Under the pieces are notes generated by a model. The model had not been told where the DNA came from and ran no database searches. It was given only the letters and a program-made list of their open reading frames with translations. A program made the translations under genes and the position numbers. A DNA stretch of 64,000 nt from Butyrivibrio sp. (GTDB lineage Bacteria > Bacillota > Clostridia > Lachnospirales > Lachnospiraceae): assembly GCA_014799955.1 (NCBI GenBank), contig JAAVHB010000060.1, positions 1-64,000 on the forward strand, in the 5' to 3' direction. This document shows positions 26,850-35,171 of the stretch, in pieces (within the stretch, counting starts at the first letter, position 1; each line of letters starts with the position of its first letter).

Positions 26850-26878
26850 TTGACAGTACGGCGGGTATGCCGTATAAT
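26850..26878 (+). promoter_or_regulatory. Consensus SigA promoter for comM-dprA-topA
   Basis: TTGACA (26850-26855) and TATAAT (26873-26878) both match the consensus exactly, with the optimal 17-base spacing. Confidence 0.85.
26857..26874. promoter_or_regulatory. Operator-like inverted repeat inside the comM promoter spacer
   Basis: TACGGC (26857-26862) and GCCGTA (26869-26874) are perfect inverted repeats separated by six bases. They fill the space between -35 and -10, the usual place for a repressor site on a strong promoter. Confidence 0.4.
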
Positions 26879-26917
26879 GAGCAGACAGAGACAGTCACGG
26901 TAATCTTTTATCTTTTT

Positions 26918-26935
26918 TGCCGAATCGGCATTTTT
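26918..26935 (+). terminator. Short terminator-like hairpin in the comM leader
   Basis: TGCCG (26918-26922) and CGGCA (26926-26930) form a stem with a three-base loop followed by five T residues. It lies between the promoter and the gene, so it could act as an attenuator. The stem is short, and strong termination is unlikely. Confidence 0.35.
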
Positions 26936-26992
26936 ACAAAGGATAACTACATATTGAATGTCATATGCCGTCCGGGGGAGTTGGGAGGACAT

Positions 26993-28504
26993 ATGGTAGG
27001 CAAAGTGATTTCGGCGGCGGTATCGGGCGTCACGGCAAGGTTGGTGGAGGTCGAGGCGGATATTGCGGCAGGTATTCCCTCTTTTGAACTCACCGGAAAT
27101 CTCGGCGGTACGGCAAAGGAGGCAAGGGAGCGTGTCAGGACAGCGCTCCGCAATTCTAAAATTCGTTTGAATCCCGGAAGAATAACGGTAAATCTGGCTC
27201 CGGCAAATATCCGTAAGGAAGGCCCGCATTTTGATTTGGCGATAGCGGCGGCACTTCTTTGCGCGTGCGGGCTTGTGCCGCAGGAGGCGACGCGGGGAGT
27301 GCTTTTTGCGGGGGAATTACGCCTTGACGGAGGCGTAAATGAGGTAAACGCGGTGCTGCCGATGATAATTTCGGCGGCGGAGGCAGGAATGCGGCGCTGT
27401 ATTGTGCCAAAGGGCAATATGAGAGAGGGCGGCTTTATAGACGGAATTGAGGTTGTGGGCGTAAGCTCGCTGGAGGAGTGTGTATCTTATCTTAAGGGGG
27501 AAAAAGGTCTTTCGCCCGCCGGGAAATTCCGTTTTGAGAGCGTACAGGAGAGCGGCGGTATCGATTTCGGAGACATAAAGGGACAGAGAAGCCTTAAAAG
27601 GGCGGTTACGGTTGCGGCTGCTGGTATGCACAATCTTCTCATGATAGGACCGCCGGGCTCGGGCAAAACAATGACCGCCGAAAGGCTTCCGACAATCCTG
27701 CCTCCGCTTGATTACGAACAGCGTACGGAAATCTGGCGTATATACAGCGTAGCGGGGCTTTTGGACGGGGAGGCGCTGCGCATGGGGAAAAGACCGTTCC
27801 GCTCTCCGCATCATACCGTAACGGCACAGACGATGGCGGGAGGCGGCAGAAATCCCATGCCGGGTGAGATGAGCCTTGCACAGCACGGAATCCTTTTTCT
27901 TGATGAGATTAATCTTTTTGATTCACGGACGGTGGAAACGCTCAGGGAGCCGCTTGAGAACGGTCGGGTCAGGATTAACAGAGTTGGCGGCGCTGTTGAA
28001 TATCCGGCGGATTTTATGCTTGTCGCCGCAATGAATCCGTGCCGCTGCGGCTACTATCCCGACCGCAGGAAATGCCGCTGTACGCCCTCCGATATTAAAC
28101 GGCATTTCGGGCATATAAGCAGGCCGATAATGGACAGGATTGATATATGCGTTCAGGCTCCCACGGTCGCGTATGAGGACATCGGGGGCGGCGGAGATAT
28201 GTATGACAGCGCGCATATGAGAAAGGATGTGGAGCGCGCCTTCAAAGCGCAGCAAAAACGATTTGAGAATTGCGGTTTTGATTTTAATTCGGAAATTCCC
28301 GCGGCGCTTACCGCCGAATACTGCCGTCTGGAGGCGCAGGCGGAAATTCTTATGAAAAAAGCATACGAGGGCTACGGTATGAGCGCGCGCGGCTATTACA
28401 AGATATTAAGGACAGCCAGAACAATAGCGGACATTGAAGGGAATGAGCTTATAAAAACCGAAAATATAAGCGAGGCAATCGGATATAAGGCGGTGGCGGA
28501 GTAA
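26993..28504 (+). CDS. comM: ComM/YifB family Mg-chelatase-like AAA+ ATPase
   Basis: ATG 26993 has GGGAGG four bases upstream and gives 503 residues, the normal YifB/ComM length. The open frame extends upstream but lacks a binding site there. The protein has an N-terminal Lon-protease-like fold (I-P-S-F-E-L-T-G, then N-L-A-P-A-N-I-R-K-E-G). A ChlI-type AAA+ core follows with Walker A G-P-P-G-S-G-K-T and Walker B I-L-F-L-D-E-I-N, then a C-terminal Mg-chelatase domain with four Cys (C-R-C-G-Y-Y-x5-K-C-R-C). In competent bacteria ComM is a helicase that extends D-loops during transformation. dprA follows one base after its stop. Confidence 0.95.
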   Translation: MVGKVISAAVSGVTARLVEVEADIAAGIPSFELTGNLGGTAKEARERVRTALRNSKIRLNPGRITVNLAPANIRKEGPHFDLAIAAALLCACGLVPQEATRGVLFAGELRLDGGVNEVNAVLPMIISAAEAGMRRCIVPKGNMREGGFIDGIEVVGVSSLEECVSYLKGEKGLSPAGKFRFESVQESGGIDFGDIKGQRSLKRAVTVAAAGMHNLLMIGPPGSGKTMTAERLPTILPPLDYEQRTEIWRIYSVAGLLDGEALRMGKRPFRSPHHTVTAQTMAGGGRNPMPGEMSLAQHGILFLDEINLFDSRTVETLREPLENGRVRINRVGGAVEYPADFMLVAAMNPCRCGYYPDRRKCRCTPSDIKRHFGHISRPIMDRIDICVQAPTVAYEDIGGGGDMYDSAHMRKDVERAFKAQQKRFENCGFDFNSEIPAALTAEYCRLEAQAEILMKKAYEGYGMSARGYYKILRTARTIADIEGNELIKTENISEAIGYKAVAE

Positions 28505-28505
28505 T

Positions 28506-29606
28506 ATGGACAGAAAATACTGGTTTTGGATTAATAATATAAAAGGAATAGGAAATATTAAGGTACGCAGACTTCTGAAAGCGTTTGACGACAATCCGCG
28601 CGCCGTGTACGAGGCAGAGGAGAAGGAATTGAAGGAAAAAAGCGGCGGATTGGGTCTTACGGAAAAGGATTTGAATTTAATTTGCGATAAAAAGAACGCC
28701 GAGATAATATTTGAGGAATACGGGGAATATAATTGCATGGGCGGGATAAGCTTTGCAGTACCGCCGGACGGGGAATATCCCTCAAGACTTAAGGAGCTTT
28801 ATGACAGGCCGAACATACTTTATTATAAAGGGCGGCTGCCGTGTGAGGACGCAAGGGCGGTTGCGGTAGTCGGTTCAAGAAACTGTTCGGAGTACGGAAG
28901 AAGTATTGCAAAGGAACTCGGAAGAAGGCTCGGCGCGGCGGGAGCGAGCGTAATAAGCGGACTTGCTCTCGGCATTGACGGCGAGGCGCACCGCGGCGCG
29001 GTTATGGGCGGCGGAAGAAGCTACGGCGTGCTGGCGGGCGGAGTGGATATATGTTATCCCGCGGGCAATTTCAATATTTATATGGATTTGCAAAGGGACG
29101 GAGGCGTAATATCGGAATTTCCGCCGAAAACGTCCACCCGCGCCGGAATGTTTCCTCTGCGCAACAGAATAATAAGCGGGCTTTCTGACGCGGTAATCGT
29201 GGTGGAGGCGGGACCAAAAAGCGGGACGCTTATTACCGTTGCGCACGCGCTTGAGCAGAACAGACAGGTATACGCCGTGCCGGGAAGAATCGGGGATACC
29301 GACAGCATCGGCTGTAACCGTCTTATAAGCGAGGGCGCGCGGATAATTGCGGATTTGGACGAATTCATGGAGGAATTGGGGCTTGATGCCGAATCCGGCG
29401 GAGAAAATAAAAAAAATAATCTTTTGCTTGCAACCGATGAAAAAATGTTGTATAGTCAATTACTGGACTTCAACCCCAAAAGTCTGGACACTTTGTCCGG
29501 AGTCTGCGGGCTGCCGCCGGAGCGTATTTTTGCCGCTTTGGTGGAACTGGAGCTTAAGGGTCTTATAAGGGAAACGGCTAAAAATTTTTATATGAGGATA
29601 AGGTAA
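28506..29606 (+). CDS. dprA: DNA processing protein DprA (Smf)
   Basis: DprA loads RecA on incoming single-stranded DNA. The 366 residues include an N-terminal helix-hairpin region (I-N-N-I-K-G-I-G-N-I-K) and a Rossmann-like core with V-V-G-S-R-N-C-S-E-Y-G and V-I-S-G-L-A-L-G-I-D-G-E-A-H. G-V-D-I-C-Y-P and a C-terminal winged-helix-like domain (residues about 310-366) follow. With comM upstream and a retractile pilus operon next door, a complete uptake and integration path could exist, although dprA is also common in bacteria not known to be competent. Confidence 0.96.
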   Translation: MDRKYWFWINNIKGIGNIKVRRLLKAFDDNPRAVYEAEEKELKEKSGGLGLTEKDLNLICDKKNAEIIFEEYGEYNCMGGISFAVPPDGEYPSRLKELYDRPNILYYKGRLPCEDARAVAVVGSRNCSEYGRSIAKELGRRLGAAGASVISGLALGIDGEAHRGAVMGGGRSYGVLAGGVDICYPAGNFNIYMDLQRDGGVISEFPPKTSTRAGMFPLRNRIISGLSDAVIVVEAGPKSGTLITVAHALEQNRQVYAVPGRIGDTDSIGCNRLISEGARIIADLDEFMEELGLDAESGGENKKNNLLLATDEKMLYSQLLDFNPKSLDTLSGVCGLPPERIFAALVELELKGLIRETAKNFYMRIR

Positions 29607-29650
29607 TCCGCGTTTTATCTGTTTTGCGGATTGCGGGAGAGGTTAGGATT

Positions 29651-31717
29651 ATGGCAAAAAATCTTGTGATTGTGGAGTCACCTGCCAAGGTGAAAACAAT
29701 TAAAAAATTTCTGGGGGCCAATTACGAAGTCGCCGCCTCCAATGGACACGTCAGGGATTTACCCAAAAGCACTCTCGGGGTTGACGTGGAGGGGAATTTT
29801 GACCCTAAATACATTACCATAAGAGGAAAGGGCGATGTGCTTGCGAACCTCAGGAAGCTTGTCAAAAAATCTGACAGAATCTATCTCGCGACCGACCCAG
29901 ACCGCGAGGGAGAGGCAATATCGTGGCATCTCGCGAACGCTCTTAAAATAGAAGAAAAGAATATAAACAGAATAAGCTTTAACGAGATTACAAAAAACGC
30001 GGTAAAGGCTGCCATAAAGGAGCCTCGCAAAATAAATAACAATCTTGTGGACGCGCAGCAGTCAAGACGTGTGCTTGACCGCATGGTGGGCTACCGCATC
30101 AGCCCGTTACTCTGGGCTAAGGTAAAGAGAGGACTGTCTGCGGGACGGGTGCAGTCAGTGGCTCTCAGAATCATATGCGACCGCGAGGAGGAAATTAACG
30201 CTTTTATCCCCGAGGAATACTGGACGATAGAAGCGGTTTTGAATATAAAGGGAGAAAAAAAGCCGGTAAGGGCGAAATTTATCGGAACCGAGAGCGAAAA
30301 ACTTAACGTCGGCAGCGAGGCGCAGGTGAATAAGATTATGGCGGGGCTTAAGGGAAAGCCCTTTACGGTGACCGAGGTCAAAAACGGCGAGCGCGTAAAA
30401 AAGCCGCCTATGCCGTTTACGACCAGTACGCTCCAGCAGGAGGCGTCCAAGGTGCTGAATTTTTCGACTCAGAAAACAATGAGGATTGCGCAGCAGCTTT
30501 ACGAGGGCGTTGATATAAAAGGACGGGGAACCGTCGGTATAATCACATACCTGCGTACCGATTCGACCAGAATTTCCGACGAGGCGGATGCCTCCGCAAG
30601 GGAATTCATCAGGTCAAATTACGGGGAGGCTTATTATGCCGCGTCGGACGGCTCAAAGAAAGCCGGCAAGAAGATACAGGACGCGCACGAGGCTATAAGA
30701 CCGACGGACATCGGGCTCATACCCTCCGAGATAAAGGATTCGCTGAGCCGCGACCAGTTCAGGCTTTATCAGCTCATCTGGAAGCGTTTCGCGGCGAGCC
30801 GTATGGCAAATGCGGTCTATGAAACCACAAGCGTGCGCATAGGCGCGGGAGAGTACCGTTTCGGACTGTCTGCCTCGCGGATAAAGTTTGACGGCTATAT
30901 GTCGGTTTATATGTCGGACGACGACGAGAAATCCGACGCGCTTACGCTTAATTCCATTACGCGGGACACAAAGCTTACGCTTGATTCCTTTGACAACAAA
31001 CAGCATTTTACCCAGCCTCCGGCTCATTATACCGAGGCGTCGTTGGTCAAGACGCTTGAAGAGCTGGGAATAGGAAGACCGTCAACCTACGCGCCGACCA
31101 TAGGCACGATTATAGCAAGGCGCTATGTAATCAAGGAACAGAAAAATCTGTATGTGACGGAAATCGGAGAAGCGGTCAACAATATTATGCTCAAATCCTT
31201 CCCGTCAATTGTGGACGTTAATTTCACCGCCAATATGGAATCTCTTCTCGATATGGTAGAGGAAGGACGCGTTGACTGGAAAACGGTGGTAAGCAATTTT
31301 TATCCCGATTTGGACGAGGCGGTGCGGATTGCCGAAAAGGAGCTTGAATCCGTCAAGATAGAGGACGAGGTCACCGAAGTCATCTGCGAAAACTGCGGAC
31401 GCAACATGGTTGTAAAATACGGACCCCACGGCAAGTTCTTGGCGTGCCCCGGCTTCCCCGACTGCCGCAACACCAAACCGTATCTTGAGAAAGCGGACGT
31501 AGCCTGTCCCAAATGCGGCGGTGAGGTCGTGATTCTCAAGACCAAGAAGGGAAGACGGTATTTCGGCTGTGAGAATCAGGAATGCGATTTCATGTCGTGG
31601 AATAAGCCGTCGGATACAAAATGCCCGGAATGCGGCGGCTACATGGTCGAGAAGGGCAGCAAGCTTATGTGTGCCGACGAGAAATGCGGTTTTGTAATGG
31701 AGAAAAAAGATAAATGA
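29651..31717 (+). CDS. topA: DNA topoisomerase I
   Basis: TopA relaxes negative supercoils through a transient 5' phosphotyrosine link. ATG 29651 follows TTAGGATT and starts M-A-K-N-L-V-I-V-E-S-P-A-K, the Toprim opening. This gives 688 residues. The Toprim acidic motif D-P-D-R-E-G-E-A-I lies near residue 81. The active-site Tyr is in I-T-Y-L-R-T-D-S-T-R. Three C-terminal C4 zinc ribbons are visible (C-E-N-C, C-P-K-C and C-P-E-C, each with a downstream Cys pair). The stop overlaps the next gene as ATGA, so translation is coupled. The dprA-topA order is conserved in Bacillus. Confidence 0.98.
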   Translation: MAKNLVIVESPAKVKTIKKFLGANYEVAASNGHVRDLPKSTLGVDVEGNFDPKYITIRGKGDVLANLRKLVKKSDRIYLATDPDREGEAISWHLANALKIEEKNINRISFNEITKNAVKAAIKEPRKINNNLVDAQQSRRVLDRMVGYRISPLLWAKVKRGLSAGRVQSVALRIICDREEEINAFIPEEYWTIEAVLNIKGEKKPVRAKFIGTESEKLNVGSEAQVNKIMAGLKGKPFTVTEVKNGERVKKPPMPFTTSTLQQEASKVLNFSTQKTMRIAQQLYEGVDIKGRGTVGIITYLRTDSTRISDEADASAREFIRSNYGEAYYAASDGSKKAGKKIQDAHEAIRPTDIGLIPSEIKDSLSRDQFRLYQLIWKRFAASRMANAVYETTSVRIGAGEYRFGLSASRIKFDGYMSVYMSDDDEKSDALTLNSITRDTKLTLDSFDNKQHFTQPPAHYTEASLVKTLEELGIGRPSTYAPTIGTIIARRYVIKEQKNLYVTEIGEAVNNIMLKSFPSIVDVNFTANMESLLDMVEEGRVDWKTVVSNFYPDLDEAVRIAEKELESVKIEDEVTEVICENCGRNMVVKYGPHGKFLACPGFPDCRNTKPYLEKADVACPKCGGEVVILKTKKGRRYFGCENQECDFMSWNKPSDTKCPECGGYMVEKGSKLMCADEKCGFVMEKKDK

Positions 31718-32514
31718 GTACGCCCGAAAACAAAAGACATACCTTTGTAATATGCGCATATAAGGAAAGTCCCTTTCTGGAGGAGTGCATACAGTCGTTA
31801 AAAAAACAGACCGTGAAATCGGAAATTATTATGGCTACCGCCACGCCAAACGCTTTTGTACGCGCTATGGCGGAGAAATACGAAATCCCGCTGTTTGTCA
31901 ATATAGGAGAGACGGGAATTACGCAGGACTGGAATTTCGCGTACAGTCAGGCGGATACGGATTATGTGACGATAGCGCATCAGGACGATTTGTACGGAAA
32001 GCATTATACGGAAACCCTTCTTAAAATGACAGAAAATGTAGAAAAGCCGCTGATATTTTTTACGGATTATTATGAGCTTCGGAACGGACGGATTGTAAAA
32101 AGCAATACGCTTCTGCGAATAAAGAGATTCCTCCTGCTTCCTCTGCGCCCCCGCTTTGCGTGGGAAAGCCGATTCATCAGGCGGCGCGTGCTGTCGATGG
32201 GCTCGTCGATATGCTGCCCGTCGGTTGCCTTTGCGAGGAACAATCTCCCGAACCCCGTGTTTATGAACCATTTCAGGACGGACGAGGACTGGGAGGCGTG
32301 GGAGCGCATCTCAAGGCTTGAAGGAAGCTTTATCTACTGCCGCCGTCCGCTTGTCTGCCACAGGATTCACGAGGACTCGGAAACCACCGGGGCGATTAAG
32401 GAAACGGGCAGAAGCGCGGAGGATTATGAAATGTTTTGCAAATTCTGGCCCGATTGGATTGCAAAATTGTTGGTTAAGTTATATAGTAAAAGTGAAAAGT
32501 CCAATACTTTATAA
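31714..32514 (+). CDS. Family 2 glycosyltransferase
   Basis: The 266-residue cytoplasmic protein has a GT-A fold. Its start T-F-V-I-C-A-Y-K-E-S-P-F-L-E replaces the usual V-S-V-I-I-P, and it has H-Q-D-D-L-Y as the D-x-D-type metal motif near residue 90. A later E-D-W-E-A-W segment may hold the catalytic base. It overlaps topA by four bases. The donor and acceptor are unknown. A surface polysaccharide or pilin/flagellin glycan is possible given the neighbours. Confidence 0.85.
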   Translation: MSTPENKRHTFVICAYKESPFLEECIQSLKKQTVKSEIIMATATPNAFVRAMAEKYEIPLFVNIGETGITQDWNFAYSQADTDYVTIAHQDDLYGKHYTETLLKMTENVEKPLIFFTDYYELRNGRIVKSNTLLRIKRFLLLPLRPRFAWESRFIRRRVLSMGSSICCPSVAFARNNLPNPVFMNHFRTDEDWEAWERISRLEGSFIYCRRPLVCHRIHEDSETTGAIKETGRSAEDYEMFCKFWPDWIAKLLVKLYSKSEKSNTL

Positions 32515-32540
32515 AAACCGGGCCAAAGGGAACTAAGTAT

Positions 32541-33248
32541 ATGAGGAAGCTGGTTATTATTCCTGCTTATAATGAATCAGGCAGTATACAAAAGACAATT
32601 AAAGATATAAGGGAAAACGCTCCCGACTTTGATTATATAGTCATAAACGACTGCTCCACTGACGGAATGAAGCAGCTTCTTGAGGAAAACGGAGAGCCGT
32701 TTCTGGATTTGGCGGTCAATCTCGGCATCGGCGGTGCAGTGCAGACGGGATACCTCTACGCAGCAAAGCACGGCTACGACGCGGCGGTGCAGTTTGACGG
32801 GGACGGTCAGCACAGCGCGGTTTATCTTGAAGAAATGGCGCGGATAATCGGCAGCGGCGAGGCGGATATGGTTATCGGCTCCCGTTTTATAGAAAACGAG
32901 GGCTTTCAGTCCTCGGGTTTAAGAAGAATAGGAATCCGGTATTTTACATGGCTTATACGCCTGCTTACAGGAAAGACAATAACGGACCCGACCTCGGGCA
33001 TGAGAATGATAAACAGAAGTCTTATGGAAAGATTTTCGGACGACTATCCGAAGGACTATCCTGAGCCGGAGAGCGTTGTTTCAATACTTACCGAAAAATA
33101 CAGGGTATGTGAGATTCCCGTGAAGATGAACGAGAGGGAGGAGGGAACCTCCTCGATTTCCCTGTGGAAATCCGTGTATTATATGATTAAGGTTTCAATC
33201 GCCATCTGGATTGCGCGGTTGGGCAAAAAAAAGAGAAAGACGGGGTGA
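32541..33248 (+). CDS. Family 2 glycosyltransferase, polyprenyl-phosphate mannosyltransferase-like
   Basis: The 235-residue protein begins L-V-I-I-P-A-Y-N-E-S, with Y-I-V-I-N-D-C-S-T-D (UDP/GDP-sugar site) and Q-F-D-G-D-G-Q-H as the D-x-D motif. F-x-G-S-R-F follows, in the arrangement of dolichol/polyprenyl-phosphate glycosyltransferases. It has no membrane helices of its own, and the small DUF2304 membrane protein immediately downstream may anchor it. Such enzymes load a sugar on a lipid carrier for use outside the cell. Confidence 0.88.
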   Translation: MRKLVIIPAYNESGSIQKTIKDIRENAPDFDYIVINDCSTDGMKQLLEENGEPFLDLAVNLGIGGAVQTGYLYAAKHGYDAAVQFDGDGQHSAVYLEEMARIIGSGEADMVIGSRFIENEGFQSSGLRRIGIRYFTWLIRLLTGKTITDPTSGMRMINRSLMERFSDDYPKDYPEPESVVSILTEKYRVCEIPVKMNEREEGTSSISLWKSVYYMIKVSIAIWIARLGKKKRKTG

Positions 33249-33258
33249 GGTTGGCTTT

Positions 33259-33663
33259 ATGACTGTCAGGAGCCGGATTATAATCAGTGTGTTGATTGTT
33301 ATAGGGATGTTGTGCATTGTCCAGACGATAAGGAAACGCAAGATTGATTTGCGCTACGCCCTTGTATGGCTGCTTGTCTGTGTGGGCATTCTTATTTTTA
33401 CGGTATTTCCGAAGCTTCTTGAGCTTTTGTCGGACTGCCTCGGAATCGCTACGCCCGTAAATATGCTTTTCTTCATAGGCTTCTGCCTGTCGCTTATTAT
33501 TATTTATACGCTTTCTATCGCGACAAGCAAACTGTCCGCGAAGCTGAAGGTCATGACTCAGGAGGTCGCGATTCTTAAGCACGATATTTACGGCCGGAAA
33601 AAGGAAGCGGAAGAGAGTGCGGCGGATACGGCACAAGGGTCAGAGGTCGAAAAACAGCTCTGA
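33259..33663 (+). CDS. DUF2304 membrane protein
   Basis: GTGAGG precedes ATG 33259. The frame is open upstream, but this start gives the family's normal 134 residues. There are three hydrophobic segments (about residues 6-20, 33-50 and 66-85). Between the first two is a basic R-K-R-K-I-D-L-R-Y-A-L-V-W motif characteristic of DUF2304, and a short coiled coil lies at the end. DUF2304 proteins are typically encoded next to lipid-linked GT2 enzymes, as here, and probably work with them. Confidence 0.85.
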   Translation: MTVRSRIIISVLIVIGMLCIVQTIRKRKIDLRYALVWLLVCVGILIFTVFPKLLELLSDCLGIATPVNMLFFIGFCLSLIIIYTLSIATSKLSAKLKVMTQEVAILKHDIYGRKKEAEESAADTAQGSEVEKQL

Positions 33664-33679
33664 TTATTTGCGGAAATTG

Positions 33680-33708
33680 TTGAATTTGTTTGAAAATTAT
33701 GCTACAAT
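33680..33708 (+). promoter_or_regulatory. SigA-type promoter for codY
   Basis: TTGAAT (33680-33685) and TACAAT (33703-33708) are separated by 17 bases, 35 bases before the codY start. Confidence 0.7.
33684..33698 (+). promoter_or_regulatory. Candidate CodY box in the codY promoter
   Basis: The 15 bases match AATTTTCWGAAAATT at 12 positions, including the entire right half GAAAATT. Mismatches are at 2, 5 and 7. The site lies between -35 and -10, which suggests negative autoregulation. Confidence 0.5.
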
Positions 33709-33743
33709 TCAGTTATAAACCGGAGGAGTTAAGCATAGGAATA

Positions 33744-34523
33744 ATGAGCAGCGTTCAATTACTTGACAAAACCCGTAAGATTAACAAGTTATTGCACAAT
33801 AACAGCTCACATAAGGTAGTTTTCAATGACATATGCAGGGTAATGAGCGACATTCTTGAGTCCAATGTACTTGTGATAAGCAGGAAGGGCAAGGTTTTAG
33901 GCGTCAGCGTCAGTTCGGGAATAGAGGAGATGAGCGAACTGGTGCGGGACGAGGTCGGCGGCTTTGTTGACAGCATGTTCAATGAGAGGCTTCTGAATGT
34001 CCTTTCCACCAAGGAAAACGTCAATCTTGAGACCCTGGGATTTGAGCAGAGCTTCGCCGGCAAGTATCAGGCCATAATCGCTCCGATAGACATAGCCGGT
34101 GAGAGGCTTGGAACCCTGTTCATGTATAAGCTTGACTGTCAGTACGATATCGACGATATAATACTTTGCGAGTACGGCGCGACAGTCGTCGGTCTTGAAA
34201 TGATGCGCTCGGTCAATGAGGAGAGCGCGGAGGAGGACCGCAAGCTTCATGTGGTGAGGTCTGCTGTAAGCACACTGTCTTATTCTGAGCTTGAGGCAAT
34301 AATACATATTTTTGACGAGCTGGAGGGCGAGGAAGGAATCCTTGTTGCCAGCAAGATAGCGGACAGGGTGGGAATCACGCGCTCCGTTATCGTAAACGCT
34401 CTGAGGAAGTTCGAGAGCGCGGGAGTTATCGAATCAAGGTCATCGGGAATGAAGGGTACATATATCAAGGTACTCAACGATGTTATCTTTGATGAGCTGG
34501 CACGAATAAGGATTAAGAATTAG
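33744..34523 (+). CDS. codY: GTP-sensing transcriptional repressor CodY
   Basis: CodY represses nutrient-scavenging genes when GTP and branched-chain amino acids are plentiful. ATG 33744 follows ATAGGAATA and gives 259 residues, the same length as the Bacillus protein. The N-terminal GAF domain ends in L-C-E-Y-G-A-T-V-V-G-L-E-M. The C-terminal winged helix is nearly invariant: A-S-K-I-A-D-R-V-G-I-T-R-S-V-I-V-N-A-L-R, then G-V-I-E-S-R-S and G-M-K-G-T-Y-I-K. It has its own promoter and a terminator before flgB. codY directly before flgB is the Bacillus arrangement. Confidence 0.97.
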   Translation: MSSVQLLDKTRKINKLLHNNSSHKVVFNDICRVMSDILESNVLVISRKGKVLGVSVSSGIEEMSELVRDEVGGFVDSMFNERLLNVLSTKENVNLETLGFEQSFAGKYQAIIAPIDIAGERLGTLFMYKLDCQYDIDDIILCEYGATVVGLEMMRSVNEESAEEDRKLHVVRSAVSTLSYSELEAIIHIFDELEGEEGILVASKIADRVGITRSVIVNALRKFESAGVIESRSSGMKGTYIKVLNDVIFDELARIRIKN

Positions 34524-34525
34524 TG

Positions 34526-34566
34526 AATGGAATCGCTTATCTTACTGATAATACGGTTCCATTTTT
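34526..34566 (+). terminator. Rho-independent terminator after codY
   Basis: AATGGAATCG (34526-34535) pairs with CGGTTCCATT (34554-34563) with one G-T pair. An inner TTATC/GATAA stem and a T run follow. It separates codY from the fla/che operon. Confidence 0.8.
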
Positions 34567-34630
34567 GCGCTATCTTGTGTCAGATGGAAAAATATACCAC
34601 AAGATGATGAAATTAATTCTAAATTAGTGC

Positions 34631-34658
34631 TTTACATTTCCCGACAAATTGCTATAAT
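34631..34658 (+). promoter_or_regulatory. SigA-type promoter for the fla/che operon
   Basis: TTTACA (34631-34636) and TATAAT (34653-34658) are separated by 16 bases, with an 87-base leader to flgB. A weak CodY-box-like sequence (10 of 15 matches) lies at 34611-34625, just before the -35. A second TATAAT at 34711 has no matching -35. Confidence 0.6.
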
Positions 34659-34744
34659 GGAAACTATGGAAAAGTATGTTCAAATTCTGCGGTCAAAGGA
34701 ATTGACTGCTTATAATGGCACGGAGGCAGGAAAGGAGAAGACTT

Positions 34745-35146
34745 ATGATTAATTCAGGAGCATTTGCGTATGTTGATCTGCTGACGGCGTCGGCTGATTA
34801 TGCGTGGAAGCGCAACGAGGTTCTGGGCAGCAATATGTCTAACGTAAACACCCCGGGATACAAGAGGCAGGACGTGAGCTTTGAGTCGGTGCTGTCCGCA
34901 GCGGTTGCGAGGGCATCGTCATCTTCCCGTACTTTGACACAGACGGTGAGGAATATTAATTATAACGCACTGAAGCCTACGGTATATACGGACAACAGCA
35001 ATCTGTCGTACCGCCTTGACGGAAACAATGTGGATGTCGATGTGGAGCAGATAGAAATCGCGTCGAACCAGTATTACTATAAAGGTATTATCGACAGCAT
35101 GAATCAGGAATTTTCACGGTTCAGCACCGTGCTTGCAACTACATAG
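34745..35146 (+). CDS. flgB: Flagellar basal-body rod protein FlgB
   Basis: FlgB is a proximal rod subunit exported by the flagellar apparatus. ATG 34745 has AAAGGAGA about seven bases upstream and gives 133 residues. The N-terminus contains the rod-protein motif S-N-M-S-N-V-N-T-P-G-Y-K-R-Q (usually N-x-A-N-x-N-T-P-G-Y). The C-terminal helix (I-A-S-N-Q-Y-Y-Y-K-G) pairs with it in the rod. This is the first gene of the fla/che operon. Confidence 0.95.
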   Translation: MINSGAFAYVDLLTASADYAWKRNEVLGSNMSNVNTPGYKRQDVSFESVLSAAVARASSSSRTLTQTVRNINYNALKPTVYTDNSNLSYRLDGNNVDVDVEQIEIASNQYYYKGIIDSMNQEFSRFSTVLATT

Positions 35147-35171
35147 TTTATTTTATAAGGAGAGCAGTACA

